From Diphasiastrum complanatum (taxonomy: Eukaryota > Streptophyta > Lycopodiopsida > Lycopodiales > Lycopodiaceae): a stretch of DNA of 64,000 nucleotides. The stretch is taken from contig CM055113.1 of NCBI GenBank assembly GCA_029204225.1, positions 28,243,934-28,307,933 of the forward strand. Reading direction: 5' to 3'. The position numbers and the translations under genes were made by a program. The notes beneath the pieces are model-generated. The model was given only the letters and a program-made list of their open reading frames with translations. It had not been told where the DNA came from and searched no databases. Position 1 is the stretch's first letter. Each line of letters opens with the position of its first letter. Shown here piece after piece: positions 42,625 to 54,172 of the stretch.

Positions 42625-42735
42625 TTCAATGCACATCTTGCTAATTTTGGGCTTGCAAAACTTATGAGTCCAGAAGGTAAACCGGAGATACAATTGCAAG
42701 TTGCAGACTCTCACGGTTACATAGCTCCTGTATAA
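42625..42735 (+). pseudogene. Receptor-like kinase activation-loop fragment
   Basis: The frame FNAHLANFGLAKLMSPEG, then LQVADSHGYIAPV and a stop. It matches the DFGLAKL...GS.GYIAPEY activation segment of plant LRR receptor kinases. The Asp of DFG is Asn and the Glu of APE is Val, so it could not work even if complete. Only about 36 residues remain. First of several plus-strand host-gene fragments up to 46.4 kb. Confidence 0.7.
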
Positions 42736-43272
42736 CATATGCTCAATATCTTCAAATACTTATATGTTCCATCTTTAGCCCATTCGATTCTTTGTGAAAT
42801 AGAAGCAAGAATTTATCATGGTTTTGCATTCAGAGTAGAAGCAAGAATTTATCGTAGTTTTTAGAGTAGAAGCAAGCCTACCCCCATCTTTACAGAGAAA
42901 CAATTTCTATTATTTGTGGCATTACTGGCTTGCAAATCTGAAGTGTGTTTTTAACACTATTCAATCTTCTATGGCTAATTCATTAGCTTATTATCTTTTT
43001 TTTTTTTTTTTTTTTCGGTTTATGGGAACATGGATCTTTGCATATTGACTCTCTTAATACTTAGTATGAAAAATACTTGATTCTACATAAGTGTATAGTT
43101 CCCTTACTTCAACAGTATGGTATATCAAGCATGAATGGTGCTAAATATCTTTGATCAGCATCCTGGATTTATTTTTCTGGTAATTAAAGATCTTGACTAC
43201 TAAGTATTTTGCTCATGATCCTTAAGGTTGCAACAAGGGACATGTAGGGATCGGGCTATAAGCTAAAAGCGA
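42736..43272. other. Non-coding gap
   Basis: GAAGCAAGAATTTATC occurs twice (about 42803 and 42839) and a T20-type tract lies near 42996-43015. No gene recognised. Confidence 0.35.
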
Positions 43273-43460
43273 ATGCCGATGAAGCCATTTCCGGTGTATG
43301 GTGGCGAATTGGAGGAAGTCGGTGTGGGGGCGAGCATGGACGTGGATGGCGATGGCGATTCCTGGACTTGCTGGGAGAGGGTACTGTCGATGCCAAACCC
43401 TTCGATGCAGATTTTTTCAATAGCTTTGAGGACGACTTTGACGACTCAGACATTGTGTAA
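43273..43460 (+). pseudogene. SMAP1: SMAP1-like small acidic protein, one-base frameshift
   Basis: From ATG 43273 the frame reads MPMKPFPVYGG and VGVGASMDVDGDGD. After about 43361 the match continues in the next frame as LDLLGEGTVDAKPF, then DADFFNSFEDDFDDSDIV and TAA at 43458-43460. The C-terminal D.DFFN.F.DDFDD.DI signature and the Met/Asp-rich start are those of plant SMAP1/SMAP2, about 62 residues, linked to auxin (2,4-D) response and the COP9/proteasome context. The total span is one base short of 63 codons including the stop, so a single missing base explains the break. A real pseudogene, a captured copy, or a sequencing error are all possible. Confidence 0.75.
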
Positions 43461-44374
43461 CTATTCTTCTTCTCGGTAATCAATAAGTAAAGCATTCAAT
43501 GGTTTTACATAATGCTACAAATATGGAAGCAGTTGTTTGCTGCAATAGATTTGAAAGAAAAAGTAGGCCTAAAATATAGTGCTTAGTTTGAGATTCTATT
43601 TTCGTCGATAGCTTTTAAGGTTGTGCAAATAATGCGTATCAAATTGGGTTTCGTGATCTCTATGGAAGTACATTGTTGTGTGTTGAAAGCTTTTCATAAG
43701 AGGATGTGCCGTAATTTCCAGGTTGAAAGTACTTCAAAACAAAGTTCTTGCATATCACATCTTTAGATTGTAAAGATCCTCTTAGCATCAATTGTGTGTG
43801 GTAGCTTCCTTTCTGGAGGTGATTTTCTCACAACTTATGGTTTATATTAGGTGGTTCTACTTTAGAATTGTGTATCTTCTTCCAATTTGCGTATCTCAAC
43901 ACGTTCTGTTACTGTTTTGAGAGAAAGTTCGGTGGTGGTTTTAAGTTTGCAATTTGCAAGAAAACTTGAAGGACTTGATTTGGAATATGTAGGTATTGTC
44001 AAGGTTGAGAAGTAGATGGTTTTTTATTGCAATCTCAGAATCTACTATTGTAATATTTTGCGTGGTCATTATGTTTTTGCCAAATTTTTGTTCTCTGTTG
44101 TCGACCATATGATACATGCATCAACATTTTGATATTTTTTGCAAGCAGTGTGGATTACCTCAACATCCTGAAGTTTCCACTGCTTTTACTGCCTTTCATA
44201 GCATCACTTCATATATTGTGCAGGCCCTGCTGTGTTCAGTGTTTGCAGATGAGGAATGAGCTCACGAGCGACGACTTGCAAATGAACCTAAGCTTTTGAA
44301 ATATTCGCATATTCTCATTTTTAGAGAATGACATTATCCGAGCCATTAGCTTAATCACCACATTTATTCTGCAG
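43461..44374. other. Non-coding gap between gene fragments
   Basis: T-rich, intron-like sequence. A possible acceptor with short exon-like sequence (ATTGTGCAG then GCCCTGCTGTGTTCAG) lies near 44214-44240, not assigned. Confidence 0.35.
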
Positions 44375-44517
44375 GCTTTGTTACTGGCATCCAAGCGAAG
44401 GCACAGCCGTGAATAGCCAGGTTTTGGTAGATCTTATAAAGAGCATCGAAAGCATGAATGGAGTATGAAGTGGACGTTGGCAGGTCACTGATTCTCAGCA
44501 TCGTCCTATTTGGCAAG
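44375..44517 (+). pseudogene. Mediator subunit 20 (MED20) exon with stop
   Basis: A spliceable exon: acceptor TTATTCTGCAG before 44375 and donor AAG|GTATTC after 44517. With a preceding TG the first codon gives W. It reads LCYWHPSEGTAVNSQVLVDL, IKSIESMNGV, a TGA at 44466-44468, then SGRWQVTDSQHRPIWQ. This matches the N-terminal part of plant MED20 (KW..HW.P..GTTVNSQ..., SINGVKDGRW), a head-module subunit of Mediator. The rest of MED20 is not found downstream. A captured or degenerate exon. Confidence 0.7.
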
Positions 44518-44901
44518 GTATTCTTTCTGTTTTACTGTTAGTTCTTCAAATTATTGTTTCAATGCTTACTATTTATTCACTTTGGATTCTTGAATGGCTC
44601 TTAGGGGAGCTTGCATTTCTGTATTTTGTGTGGAAGAGGGAATGTTATAGGCAAAGACAACTGGAAGAGTTTCTTACAATTTCTTACATTACAATTTTGA
44701 AGTTGAAGTTTCTCAAAGGTGTGTTACTTCCTAGGCATTTACAATATGATGTTCAGCATCACCACTATGATTTCTTAACTGATGTTGATAAATCCATTGT
44801 GTAAGCAATCGCTCCTTTATAATCATTATCATTTTGAAGTCCAATTTGCGTCCTTGTGATAATTAGTCTCGAATCAATGTTTGTTGTGCATCTGCCAACG
44901 A
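44518..44901. other. Non-coding gap
   Basis: An open stretch (GELAFLYFVWKRECYRQRQL at about 44600-44660) follows an AG but matches no family I know. Otherwise T-rich intron-like sequence. Confidence 0.3.
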
Positions 44902-44997
44902 GAACACAAGTCGCATATCAGGTGGCTGGTCAAGGAGGCCGGCATCTACATGGATCATGAGATTGATCCAAAAGAGTTTTTCAAGGGATGGAATTGA
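44902..44997 (+). pseudogene. Orphan terminal exon, unidentified
   Basis: The frame EHKSHIRWLVKEAGIYMDHE, then IDPKEFFKGWN and TGA at 44995-44997, has balanced, protein-like composition and sits behind T-rich sequence with AG dinucleotides near 44890-44902. I do not recognise the parent protein. Same strand as the neighbouring host-gene fragments. Confidence 0.35.
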
Positions 44998-45879
44998 TGC
45001 AACTCTATGAATTGATGCTGGCAAAAATTTGGCCCTATTTTTAGACCGATTATTTCATCAGTTTTTTTGCTGGTTGACTTCACAGTCAAGTCAAGTTGTG
45101 AATTCTGTCTGAAATCCAGTTTCCACTATCTTTATGCTTAAGGAATAAAGAATTGTTATAAAGATTTCTTTGTAATTCATTAGCGTATTCTGGATGAGAG
45201 GACGTTGATCTTTGTCTTCAAATAAAAAAGCGAAGTTACGTCATGTATGATAGCTGAAGTTGAATTTTGTTTATGGTAATATTTTTGTCTCTTTATTGCA
45301 AATGGACCAAATTGTAGCTAATTTTTGTTCACAAAGCTCAAACAAAAAGATGTGATCCCTTTTACATCTATTGGCGCTTTTGGTTCTAATAAGCCTTCAT
45401 GACAATGAGATTAGGGCAGATATACATTGTTGTTAGTCGTTGATAGTGTCCCTATATTGTCCCAAAATGGACTTGAAAATCACTTCAGAACTCTAACTCA
45501 TCAGCTAGGATGATTTTGTGTTCTAATCTTATGACACACGATGCTTCTCAACATTGCCTGAAATTTCTTTACAACTAATGCATTGGTCTGCTTTCTTTCG
45601 GCCCCCAACCCAGTGAGGGTTGTAGCCTTCTGTGGTAAGATGAGTGAAGCTGAAGACTTCTAAGACTTTAGAATTTACCGCATGAGTGTTGCAACTGCTG
45701 TAATCACAAATATGAGAATTGATGAGAACACATATTCAAGTATGAAGGCTTCCATATAACCTCCCTGAAGAAGAGTCGCTCCACCATGCAGATCACTGAA
45801 AAATGGATCTTCTAAGATTTTGGGTTCAAGTTAGGATGATCCTTTAACTAGCTGATGAAACATTTCTTTTGTGCAATAG
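44998..45879. other. Non-coding gap
   Basis: Possible first intron or upstream region of the CCoAOMT-like gene; no first exon recognised. Confidence 0.3.
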
Positions 45880-46395
45880 TATATCTTAGAAACTAGCGTG
45901 TACCCTCAAAAGCATAAAGCTTTAAAGGGCTTAAGGGAGATGATGTCCAAACATCCATGGTAAATTTCCTTCTGACGTGAATGTTTACCCTTTCTTGATT
46001 TGGCCCCTCAAATGCTTTGTAATTTATGGTTGCCCAGTTTAGTGACTAGGCTTGCGGTGGATTATAGGAACCTGATGGCCACTTCTCCAGATGAGGGACA
46101 ATTTCTGATGCTGCTGCTGAAACTAATGAATGCAAAAAACACTTGAGTTGGGGGTGTATACTAGATACTCACTCCTCAGTATTGCTCTAGCCTAGCCTGA
46201 AGATGGAAATGTATGCCTAATTCAGATCAAGCAAAATATATGTCTTAGTTACATTTTTGAGAGTTTCTTAGGACAGGTCTTCACTTTCTGACTTTTTGCA
46301 GATCATAGCCATGGACATCAATAGGAAGAATTTTGAGCTTGGTTATCCCTTTATGGAACAAGTCGGAGTTGCTCACAAGATTGAAAAATGTGAAG
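45880..46395 (+). pseudogene. CCoAOMT: Caffeoyl-CoA O-methyltransferase, three broken exons
   Basis: Exon at 45880-45959 (acceptor TGCAATAG, donor TG|GTAAAT): YILETSVYPQKHKALKGLRE and MMSKHPW. Exon at 46068-46210 (acceptor GATTATAG): NLMATSPDEGQFLMLLLKLM, NAKNT, then a two-base loss causing a stop, VYTRYSLLSIALA, TAG, PEDGN. Exon from 46302 (acceptor TTTTTGCAG): IIAMDINRKNFELGYPFMEQ, VGVAHKIE. This is the first half of a CCoAOMT, the SAM-dependent, metal-requiring enzyme that 3-O-methylates caffeoyl-CoA for monolignols. The glycine motif I reads VYTRYS instead of VYTGYS. The last exon runs into a short-repeat array at about 46390. Not functional. Confidence 0.85.
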
Positions 46396-46620
46396 GTGCC
46401 CTTAGAAAAATGCAAAGGTGCCCTTCAAAATGCGAAGGTGCCCTTAAGATTGCAAAGGTGCCTTTAAGTAAAATGCAAAGGTCTCTCGTGCACGAGCTGC
46501 TTTCTGCCCTCCCAAAAAATGCGACACTCCCCCTCCCAAAAAATGCGACATTGGCCCTCCCCCTCCCGAAAAATGTGACACTACCCTCCCAAAAAATGCA
46601 ACACTCCCTTCGGCCACCCG
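46386..46620 (+). repeat. Short repeat array (AAGGTGCCCTT and AAAAAATGCGACACT units)
   Basis: AAGGTGCCCTT-type units recur four times at 46393-46468. Then CCTCCCAAAAAATGCGACACT units recur four times at 46505-46612. The first unit overlaps the end of the CCoAOMT exon. Confidence 0.7.
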
Positions 46621-46875
46621 TCACCGACCATCGGCCCTCCCCTTCGGCCACCCGTCAACGACCATCGGCTTTCCCCTTCGACCACCCGTCAAAGACCATC
46701 GGCTTTCTTCCTAGACCATCGACCGCCATCCACATCATCGGCCATCACCCAGATCACCGGCCGCCCGTCAACGACGAGCATACCCACTAAATCATCGGTC
46801 GCCACCTAGATCGGAAAATCATCGCCCGTCAACGACATACTGAATCATCGGCCGTCACCTAGATCGGCCGCCATT
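46612..46875 (+). repeat. CATCGGCC / CCCGTCAACGAC repeat block (Helitron subterminal)
   Basis: CACCCGTCAACGACCATCGG-type phrases recur with variation through the block. CG-rich, non-coding. It leads directly into the terminal hairpin at 46876. Confidence 0.6.
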
Positions 46876-46900
46876 GCCCGTCAACGGGCACTCACAACTA

Positions 46901-46901
<1 letters not shown>
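46876..46901 (+). mobile_element. Helitron 3' terminus (plus strand)
   Basis: Perfect hairpin GCCCGT-CA-ACGGGC (46876-46889), eight bases, then CTAG (46898-46901) and T. This is the canonical Helitron 3' end: hairpin about ten bases before CTRR, insertion before T. The element body would extend left, over the host-gene fragments; its 5' TC end is not identified. No Rep/helicase is seen, so non-autonomous if real. Confidence 0.6.

Positions 46902-46949
<48 letters not shown>
46902..46949. repeat. (TA)24 tract between two facing Helitron-like ends
   Basis: 48 bases of pure TA, the presumed insertion target. Confidence 0.9.
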
Positions 46950-46950
<1 letters not shown>

Positions 46951-46990
46951 TAGCATAGTGTGCCCACCAATGGCGGGCGACCGATGATGT
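46950..46990 (-). mobile_element. Helitron-like 3' terminus (minus strand)
   Basis: On the minus strand the stem-loop at 46978-46962 (GCCC...GGGC with inner CC/GG pairs, one mismatch), eight bases, then CTAG ending at 46950, followed by T. Same layout and similar sequence as the facing end. Only about 40 bases are preserved before GT-rich DNA begins. Confidence 0.5.
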
Positions 46991-47412
46991 GTATGTGTAA
47001 ATGTGTGTATACACATATGTATTTGTATGTGTATGTGTGTGTATGTCTAGTTATATGTGTATGTGTGTGTATGTGTATGTATATATGTATGTGTATGTGT
47101 ATGTGCGTGTGTATCTATACGTATATGTGTATATATGTGTAAGTGTATGTATATGTGTATGTGTGTGTATGTGTATGCATATGTTTATGTATGTATATTT
47201 GTATTTGTATATGTGTATGTGTATATGTATATATGTGTGTGTATGTTTATGTATGGGCATGTGTATATATTTGTATGTGTGTGTATGTGTATGTGTATGT
47301 GTTTGTGTATGTGTGTGTCTATGTGTATCTCTGTATGTGTGTATATGTGAATGTATATGTGTATGTGTGTGTGTATGTACATGTATGTGTATGTATATGT
47401 GTACATGGACAT
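46985..47412 (+). repeat. GT-rich (TGTATG)n tract
   Basis: About 430 bases of TGTATG/TGTGTA variants. Long Cys/Val/Tyr-rich or Thr/His-rich open frames here are repeat artefacts. Confidence 0.9.
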
Positions 47413-47414
47413 GT

Positions 47415-47645
47415 ACGATTTATCTGCCTCTCCACGATTTTTCAGCCTGTCCGCAAATTCTATAACAATCAGAAAGACCAGTTTTTGTCCTACACTATCC
47501 ATTCTGCAAGCAAACTATCCTTTTTGCCAAGTACAGTCCTGCCCTGCTCATCTGTATTCTGCATCATGTCTCGTGACTGTGCTGAATCTTCTAATCCGAC
47601 TCCTCCACGAATGGAACGAAGAATTCAAAGTACGATGGCGAGATT
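47415..47645 (+). pseudogene. Gypsy B leader and gag start, second copy
   Basis: Matches 30860-31090 closely, including MSRDCAESSNPTPPRMERRI from the ATG near 47567. It diverges after GAAGAATTC. A truncated scrap. Confidence 0.8.
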
Positions 47646-47704
47646 TTCAATCTATATCTGTTTTATGATATCTATATTTTTCTAATCTTTATTTAGTATA
47701 ATAA

Positions 47705-48246
47705 CATTATCTGGGATGCCATCATCAACAGGGGGTGGCTGAAGCCTTGCCCTCGCCAGTATACTCAAGATTATTTCTTGCCTGAATTTGTACACCTTGG
47801 ATGTTGTGTATTCAGGAAGTTTAAACTGCAATATAGAATATTTACGTATAAGTTACGATTAAAAAATTTCCAGAATAGAAAAATGAATCACGATTCCAAA
47901 ACCAAGAATAAACAAAACAAAGTACCTTTGAAATATCAACATCCTGTTGAAGGATGAACCACTCAAAAACAACTTTGCATTGTACAAAGTGTACCACCCA
48001 GAGCTGAATGAATCATTTTGCTGGGGTGACTACAAAAACTTTAGCACACAAGACATCAATGATGGGAAACCACAAAATGATAAGAACACATTAAATTGTT
48101 GATATCAAAATGTTGATAAGAAGGATAGAATTTACCTCCAGAGTGCTGATCTCCCATTCAGTTGCATGGGGAGTCTCTGAAATGTAACTACATATAGTCG
48201 GCAGGATTGAGTCAACATCCTTATGCGTATTACTAGCCGAATTCAT
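47705..48246 (-). pseudogene. Three spliceable exons of an unidentified host gene
   Basis: Minus strand. Exon a 48246-48136 (MNSASNTHKDVDSILPTICS, YISETPHATEWEISTLE; donor GAG|GTAAAT). Exon b 48003-47926 (acceptor ATTCAG; LWVVHFVQCKVVFEWFILQQ, DVDISK; donor AAG|GTACTT). Exon c from 47825 (acceptor TTGCAG; FKLPEYTTSKVYKFRQEIIL, SILARARLQPPPVDDGIPDN) to about 47705. All junctions are phase 0 with 26 and 37 whole codons, and no stops occur. I do not recognise the family. The gene is cut on the left by the gypsy scrap. ATG 48246 may be internal. Confidence 0.6.
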
Positions 48247-48302
48247 CTTTACGCAAAAAAATTTCCTAACATTATTTACAGATCTCTTGATAGAGATCAG
48301 GT

Positions 48303-48640
48303 TTAGGTGGTGATTTTCCTCTCAAAATTATAAACTAGGAGATTCGCCTTTCTCCCAAATGATAATGCAATACAAAAAATGAAATTTGAAGTTGTGCTTT
48401 GCAAATTGCCATGAAACATCTCAAATAGTATACAAAGCTTGCTTAGTGTTCTTTCATACAATAGTTTTTTATTTGATATTTTTGATAACAATCGAACTGT
48501 AAAAGTATCGCACACAAGCTGAATCTTAGCATATGAATTGCATGTAAGTATTGCCTATGACGATGGTGTGTAACATAATCGTTAGCATATAAGTATAGTA
48601 AATCTAGCAGGAAAGTTTTTTTAGGATCAAGAAAACTGTC
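48303..48640. repeat. Diverged partial copy of the 1.1-kb tandem unit
   Basis: Matches about 51058-51370 (GGTGATTTTCCTCTCAAAATTATAAAC..., ATGATAATGCAATAC, ATTGCATGTA.GTATTGCCTATGAC) at clearly lower identity than the array copies have to each other. Confidence 0.75.
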
Positions 48641-50810
<2,170 letters not shown>

Positions 50811-51503
50811 AGAATAGTTGTAATTGTTTTGTTGAAAAGGATTATTTATTATTTTGAAAATTGCCATACTAAATCTGAAACCAGAATAGGAAATTAGTCT
50901 TTTCATTAACATAGAATAAAAAATTACCATTTGAAAGAACACCGAGCAAGCTCTGCAGAATAATAGAGATCTTTCCACAATGTTAGTGTTTGTTAAGAAA
51001 AGTCAGTTGTTAGAGAGCCATCTTTTTGATCAAATGTAGGATGGCAAAAGAAGAGGTGGCGATTTTCCTCTCAAAATTATAGATTGGGAGATTCGCCTTT
51101 CTCCCGAATGATAATGCAATACGAAAAATGAAATTTGAAGTTGCGATTTGCAAATTGCCATGAAACATTTCAAATACTATACAAAGTTCGCTCAAACAAT
51201 GTTTTTTTATTCGATATTTTTGAAAACAATCGTTACTATACAAGCATAGCATACAAGTTTATTAGCATGTGAATTGCATGTAGGTATTGCCTATGACAAT
51301 GGCGTGAAACATAATTGTTAGTATACAAGTATAGTAAATATAGCAAATATAGCAAGAGAGTTTTTTTCGCAGTCTTGGTTTTTGCAAGAAGCGCAAATTG
51401 CAATAATTTTGATTAGATGTTTTCAATCTTGTCTATCTTGCCTTAGCTTGATGCCTGTTCACAGGGAAATCTATAGCAAAAGAAAAATTTGCTAGTACAA
51501 TAC

Positions 51504-51880
51504 CTGGAAAAGTCTTGTCATTGAAGTAAGCCCCATACTATCGTGAGCAGTTGGTAGTTGATCCATATAAAGAGAACCTCAACCAGGCACAATCATTTAT
51601 GCATTGATTTTTACACCAGTCTTGATTTTTCCCAATATAAGCTTGTACAAATCTTGGGCCATTCCCTATTTCATAACATGTATGTTGCAAGAAGGAAATT
51701 TTTTTACTACTGCAGTTTACACTGAAACTTGCCATGCATCCTAGAGACCAATCCCCTAGACTCCACCCGGTAAGGTCTATGGGATTGAAGGCCCTGTGAT
51801 CTCGTTTAGGTGATTGATGCAAAAATGAAGTTGCATGGGCGAGGAGGGTTTTGATTGTGGAGGGCCGGGGGGCCGAGGCA
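51504..51880 (-). pseudogene. Cys-rich (PAN/apple-like) exon, copy 1
   Basis: Minus-strand frame: LTGWSLGDWSLGCMASFSVN, CSSKKISFLQHTCYEIGNGP, RFVQAYIGKNQDWCKNQCIN, DCAWLRFSLYGSTTNC, then SR, an in-frame TAG, YGAYFNDKTFP and a donor CAG|GTATTG at 51504. The GC.....C..., W C...C..DCA....Y....C spacing recalls the PAN/apple region that follows the S-locus domain of plant G-type lectin receptor kinases. This is a pattern resemblance only. No kinase domain is near. The same TAG is present in all three copies. Confidence 0.4.
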
Positions 51881-52624
51881 AGTTGTGCTGCTTGGGCGTG
51901 AAACTAAGGAGACCAGGTCCGAGAGGCTTCTCCTCCTTTTGAATGTTAGAAAAATTCCTTAAAATAGTTGTAATTGTTTTGTGGAAAAGGATTATTTATT
52001 ATTTTGAAAATTGCCATACTAAATCTGAAACCAAAATAGGAAATTAGTCTTTTCATTAACATAGAATAAAAAATTACCGTTTGAAAGAACACCAAGCAAG
52101 CTTTGCAGAATATTAGAGATCTTTCCACAACGTTAGTGTAGAGAGCCATCTTTTTTTATCAAATGTAGGATGGCAAAAGAAGAGGTGGCGATTTTCCTCT
52201 CAAAATTATAAACTGGGAGATTCGCCTTTCTCCCGAATGATAATGCAATACGAAAAATGAAATTTGAATTTGCGATTTGCGAAACATTTCAAATACTATA
52301 CAAAGTTCGCTCAGTGTTCTTTCAAGCAATGTTTTTTTATTTGATATTTTTGAAAACAATCGTTACTATACAAGCATAGCATACAAGTTTATTAGCATGT
52401 GAATTGCATGCAGGTATTGCCTATGACAATGGCGTGAAACATAATTGTTAGTATACAAGTATAGTAAATATAGCAAGAGAGTTTTTTTCGTAGTCTTGGT
52501 TTCTGCAAGAAGCGCAAATTGCAATAATTTTGATTAGATGTTTTCAATCTTGTCTATCTTGCCTTAGCTTGATGCCTGTTCATAGGGAAATCTATAGCAA
52601 AAGAAAAATTTGATAGTACAATAC

Positions 52625-52997
52625 CTGGAGAAGTCTTGCCATTGAAGTAAGCCCCATACTATCGTAAGCAGTTGGTAGTTGATCCATATAAAGATAACCT
52701 CAACCAGGCACAATCTTTTATGCATTGATTTTGACACCAGTCTTGATTTTTCCCAATATAAGCTTGTACAAATCTTGGGCCATTCCCTATTTCATAACAT
52801 GTATGTTGCAAGAAGGAAATTTTTTTATTGCTGCAGTTTACACTGAAACTTGCCATGCATCCTAGAGACCAATCCCCTAGACTCCACCCGGTAAGGCCTA
52901 TGGGATTGAAGGCCCTGTGATCCTGTTTAGGTGATTGATGCCAAAATGAAGTTGCATGGGCGAGGAGGGTTTTGATTGTGGAGGGCCGGGGGGCCAA
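52625..52997 (-). pseudogene. Cys-rich (PAN/apple-like) exon, copy 2
   Basis: As copy 1, with an open frame from APRPSTIKTLLAHATSFWHQ through WSLGCMASFSVNCSNKKISF to GSTTNCLR and TAG. The donor is at 52625. The six Cys of the pattern are conserved. Confidence 0.4.
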
Positions 52998-53738
52998 GGC
53001 AAGTTGTGCTGCTTGGGCGTGAAACTAAGGAGACCAGGTCCGAGAGGCTTCTCCTCCTTTTGAATGTTAGAAACATTCCTTAAAATAGTTGTAATTGTTT
53101 TGTTGAAAAGGATTATTTATTATTTTGAAAATTGCCATACTAAATCTGAAACCAAAATAGGAAATTAGTCTTTTCATTAACATAGAATAAAAAATTACCG
53201 TTTGAAAGAACACCAAGCAAGCTTTGCAGAATATTAGAGATCTTTCCACAATGTTAGTGTAGAGAGCCATCTTTTAATGTAGGATGGCAAAAGAAGAGGT
53301 GGCGATTTTCCTCTCAAAATTATAAACTGGGAAATTCGCCTTTCTCCCGAATGATAATGCAATACGAAAAATGAAATTTGAAGTTGCGATTTGCGAAACA
53401 TTTCAAATACTATACAAAGTTCGCTCAGTGTTCTTTCAAGCAATGTTTTTTTATTCGATATTTTTGAAAACAATCGTTACTATACAAGCATAGCATACAA
53501 GTTTATTAGCATGTGAATTGCATGCAGGTATTGCCTATGACAATGGCGTGAAACATAATTGTTAGTATACAAGTATAGTAAATATAGCAAGAGAGTTTTT
53601 TTCGTAGTCTTGGTTTCTGCAAGAAGCGCAAATTGCAATAATTTTGATTAGATGTTTTCAATCTTGTCTATCTTGCCTTAGCTTGATGCCTGTTCATAGG
53701 GAAATCTATAGCAAAAGAAAAATTTGCTAGTACAATAC

Positions 53739-54111
53739 CTGGAGAAGTCTTGCCATTGAAGTAAGCCCCATACTATCGTAAGCAGTTGGTAGTTGATCCA
53801 TATAAAGATAACCTCAACCAGGCACAATCTTTTATGCATTGATTTTGACACCAATCTTGATTTTTCCCAATATAAGCTTGTACAAATCTTGGGCCATTCC
53901 CTATTTCATAACATGTATGTTGCAAGAAGGAAATTTTTTTATTGCTGCAGTTTACACTGAAACTTGCCATGCATCCTAGAGACCAATCCCCTAGACTCCA
54001 CCCGGTAAGGCCTATGGGATTGAAGGCCTTGTGATCCTGTTTAGGTGATTGATGCCAAAATGAAGTTGCATGGGCGAGGAGGGTTTTGATTGTGGAGGGC
54101 CGGGGGGCCAA
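53739..54111 (-). pseudogene. Cys-rich (PAN/apple-like) exon, copy 3
   Basis: Nearly identical to copy 2 at protein level (QDHKAFNP instead of QDHRAFNP). The frame extends upstream as PGLLVHAQAAQLALAPRPST, unlike copies 1 and 2, where TAA/TAG interrupts. Same TAG after NCLR; donor at 53739. Confidence 0.4.
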
Positions 54112-54172
54112 GGCAAGTTGTGCTGCTTGGGCGTGAACAAGGAGACCAGGTCTGAGAGGCTTTCACATTCAT

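Larger units (their letters stand above)
50811..54172. repeat. Three tandem copies of a 1.1-kb unit
   Basis: Unit starts near 50811, 51951 and 53072, marked by (A)TTCCTTA(A/G)AATAGTTGTAATTG. The last copy ends near 54172. Copies 2 and 3 are almost identical; copy 1 carries extra bases near 50990-51010 and more differences. A partial copy lies at 48303-48640. Each unit holds one Cys-rich exon on the minus strand plus AT-rich intron-like sequence. Confidence 0.9.

Noticed and set aside
46296-46790. 164-codon frame starting in the CCoAOMT exon
   Set aside because: Only the first 30 residues are CCoAOMT; the rest is translation of short repeats.
46386-46875. CRISPR-like array of short repeats
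   Set aside because: Units are adjacent or irregular, without unique spacers, in a plant nuclear context.
46960-47502. Several long Cys/Val/Tyr-rich and Thr/His/Ile-rich frames on both strands
   Set aside because: All arise from the GT-rich short-repeat tract; no non-repeat coding sequence.
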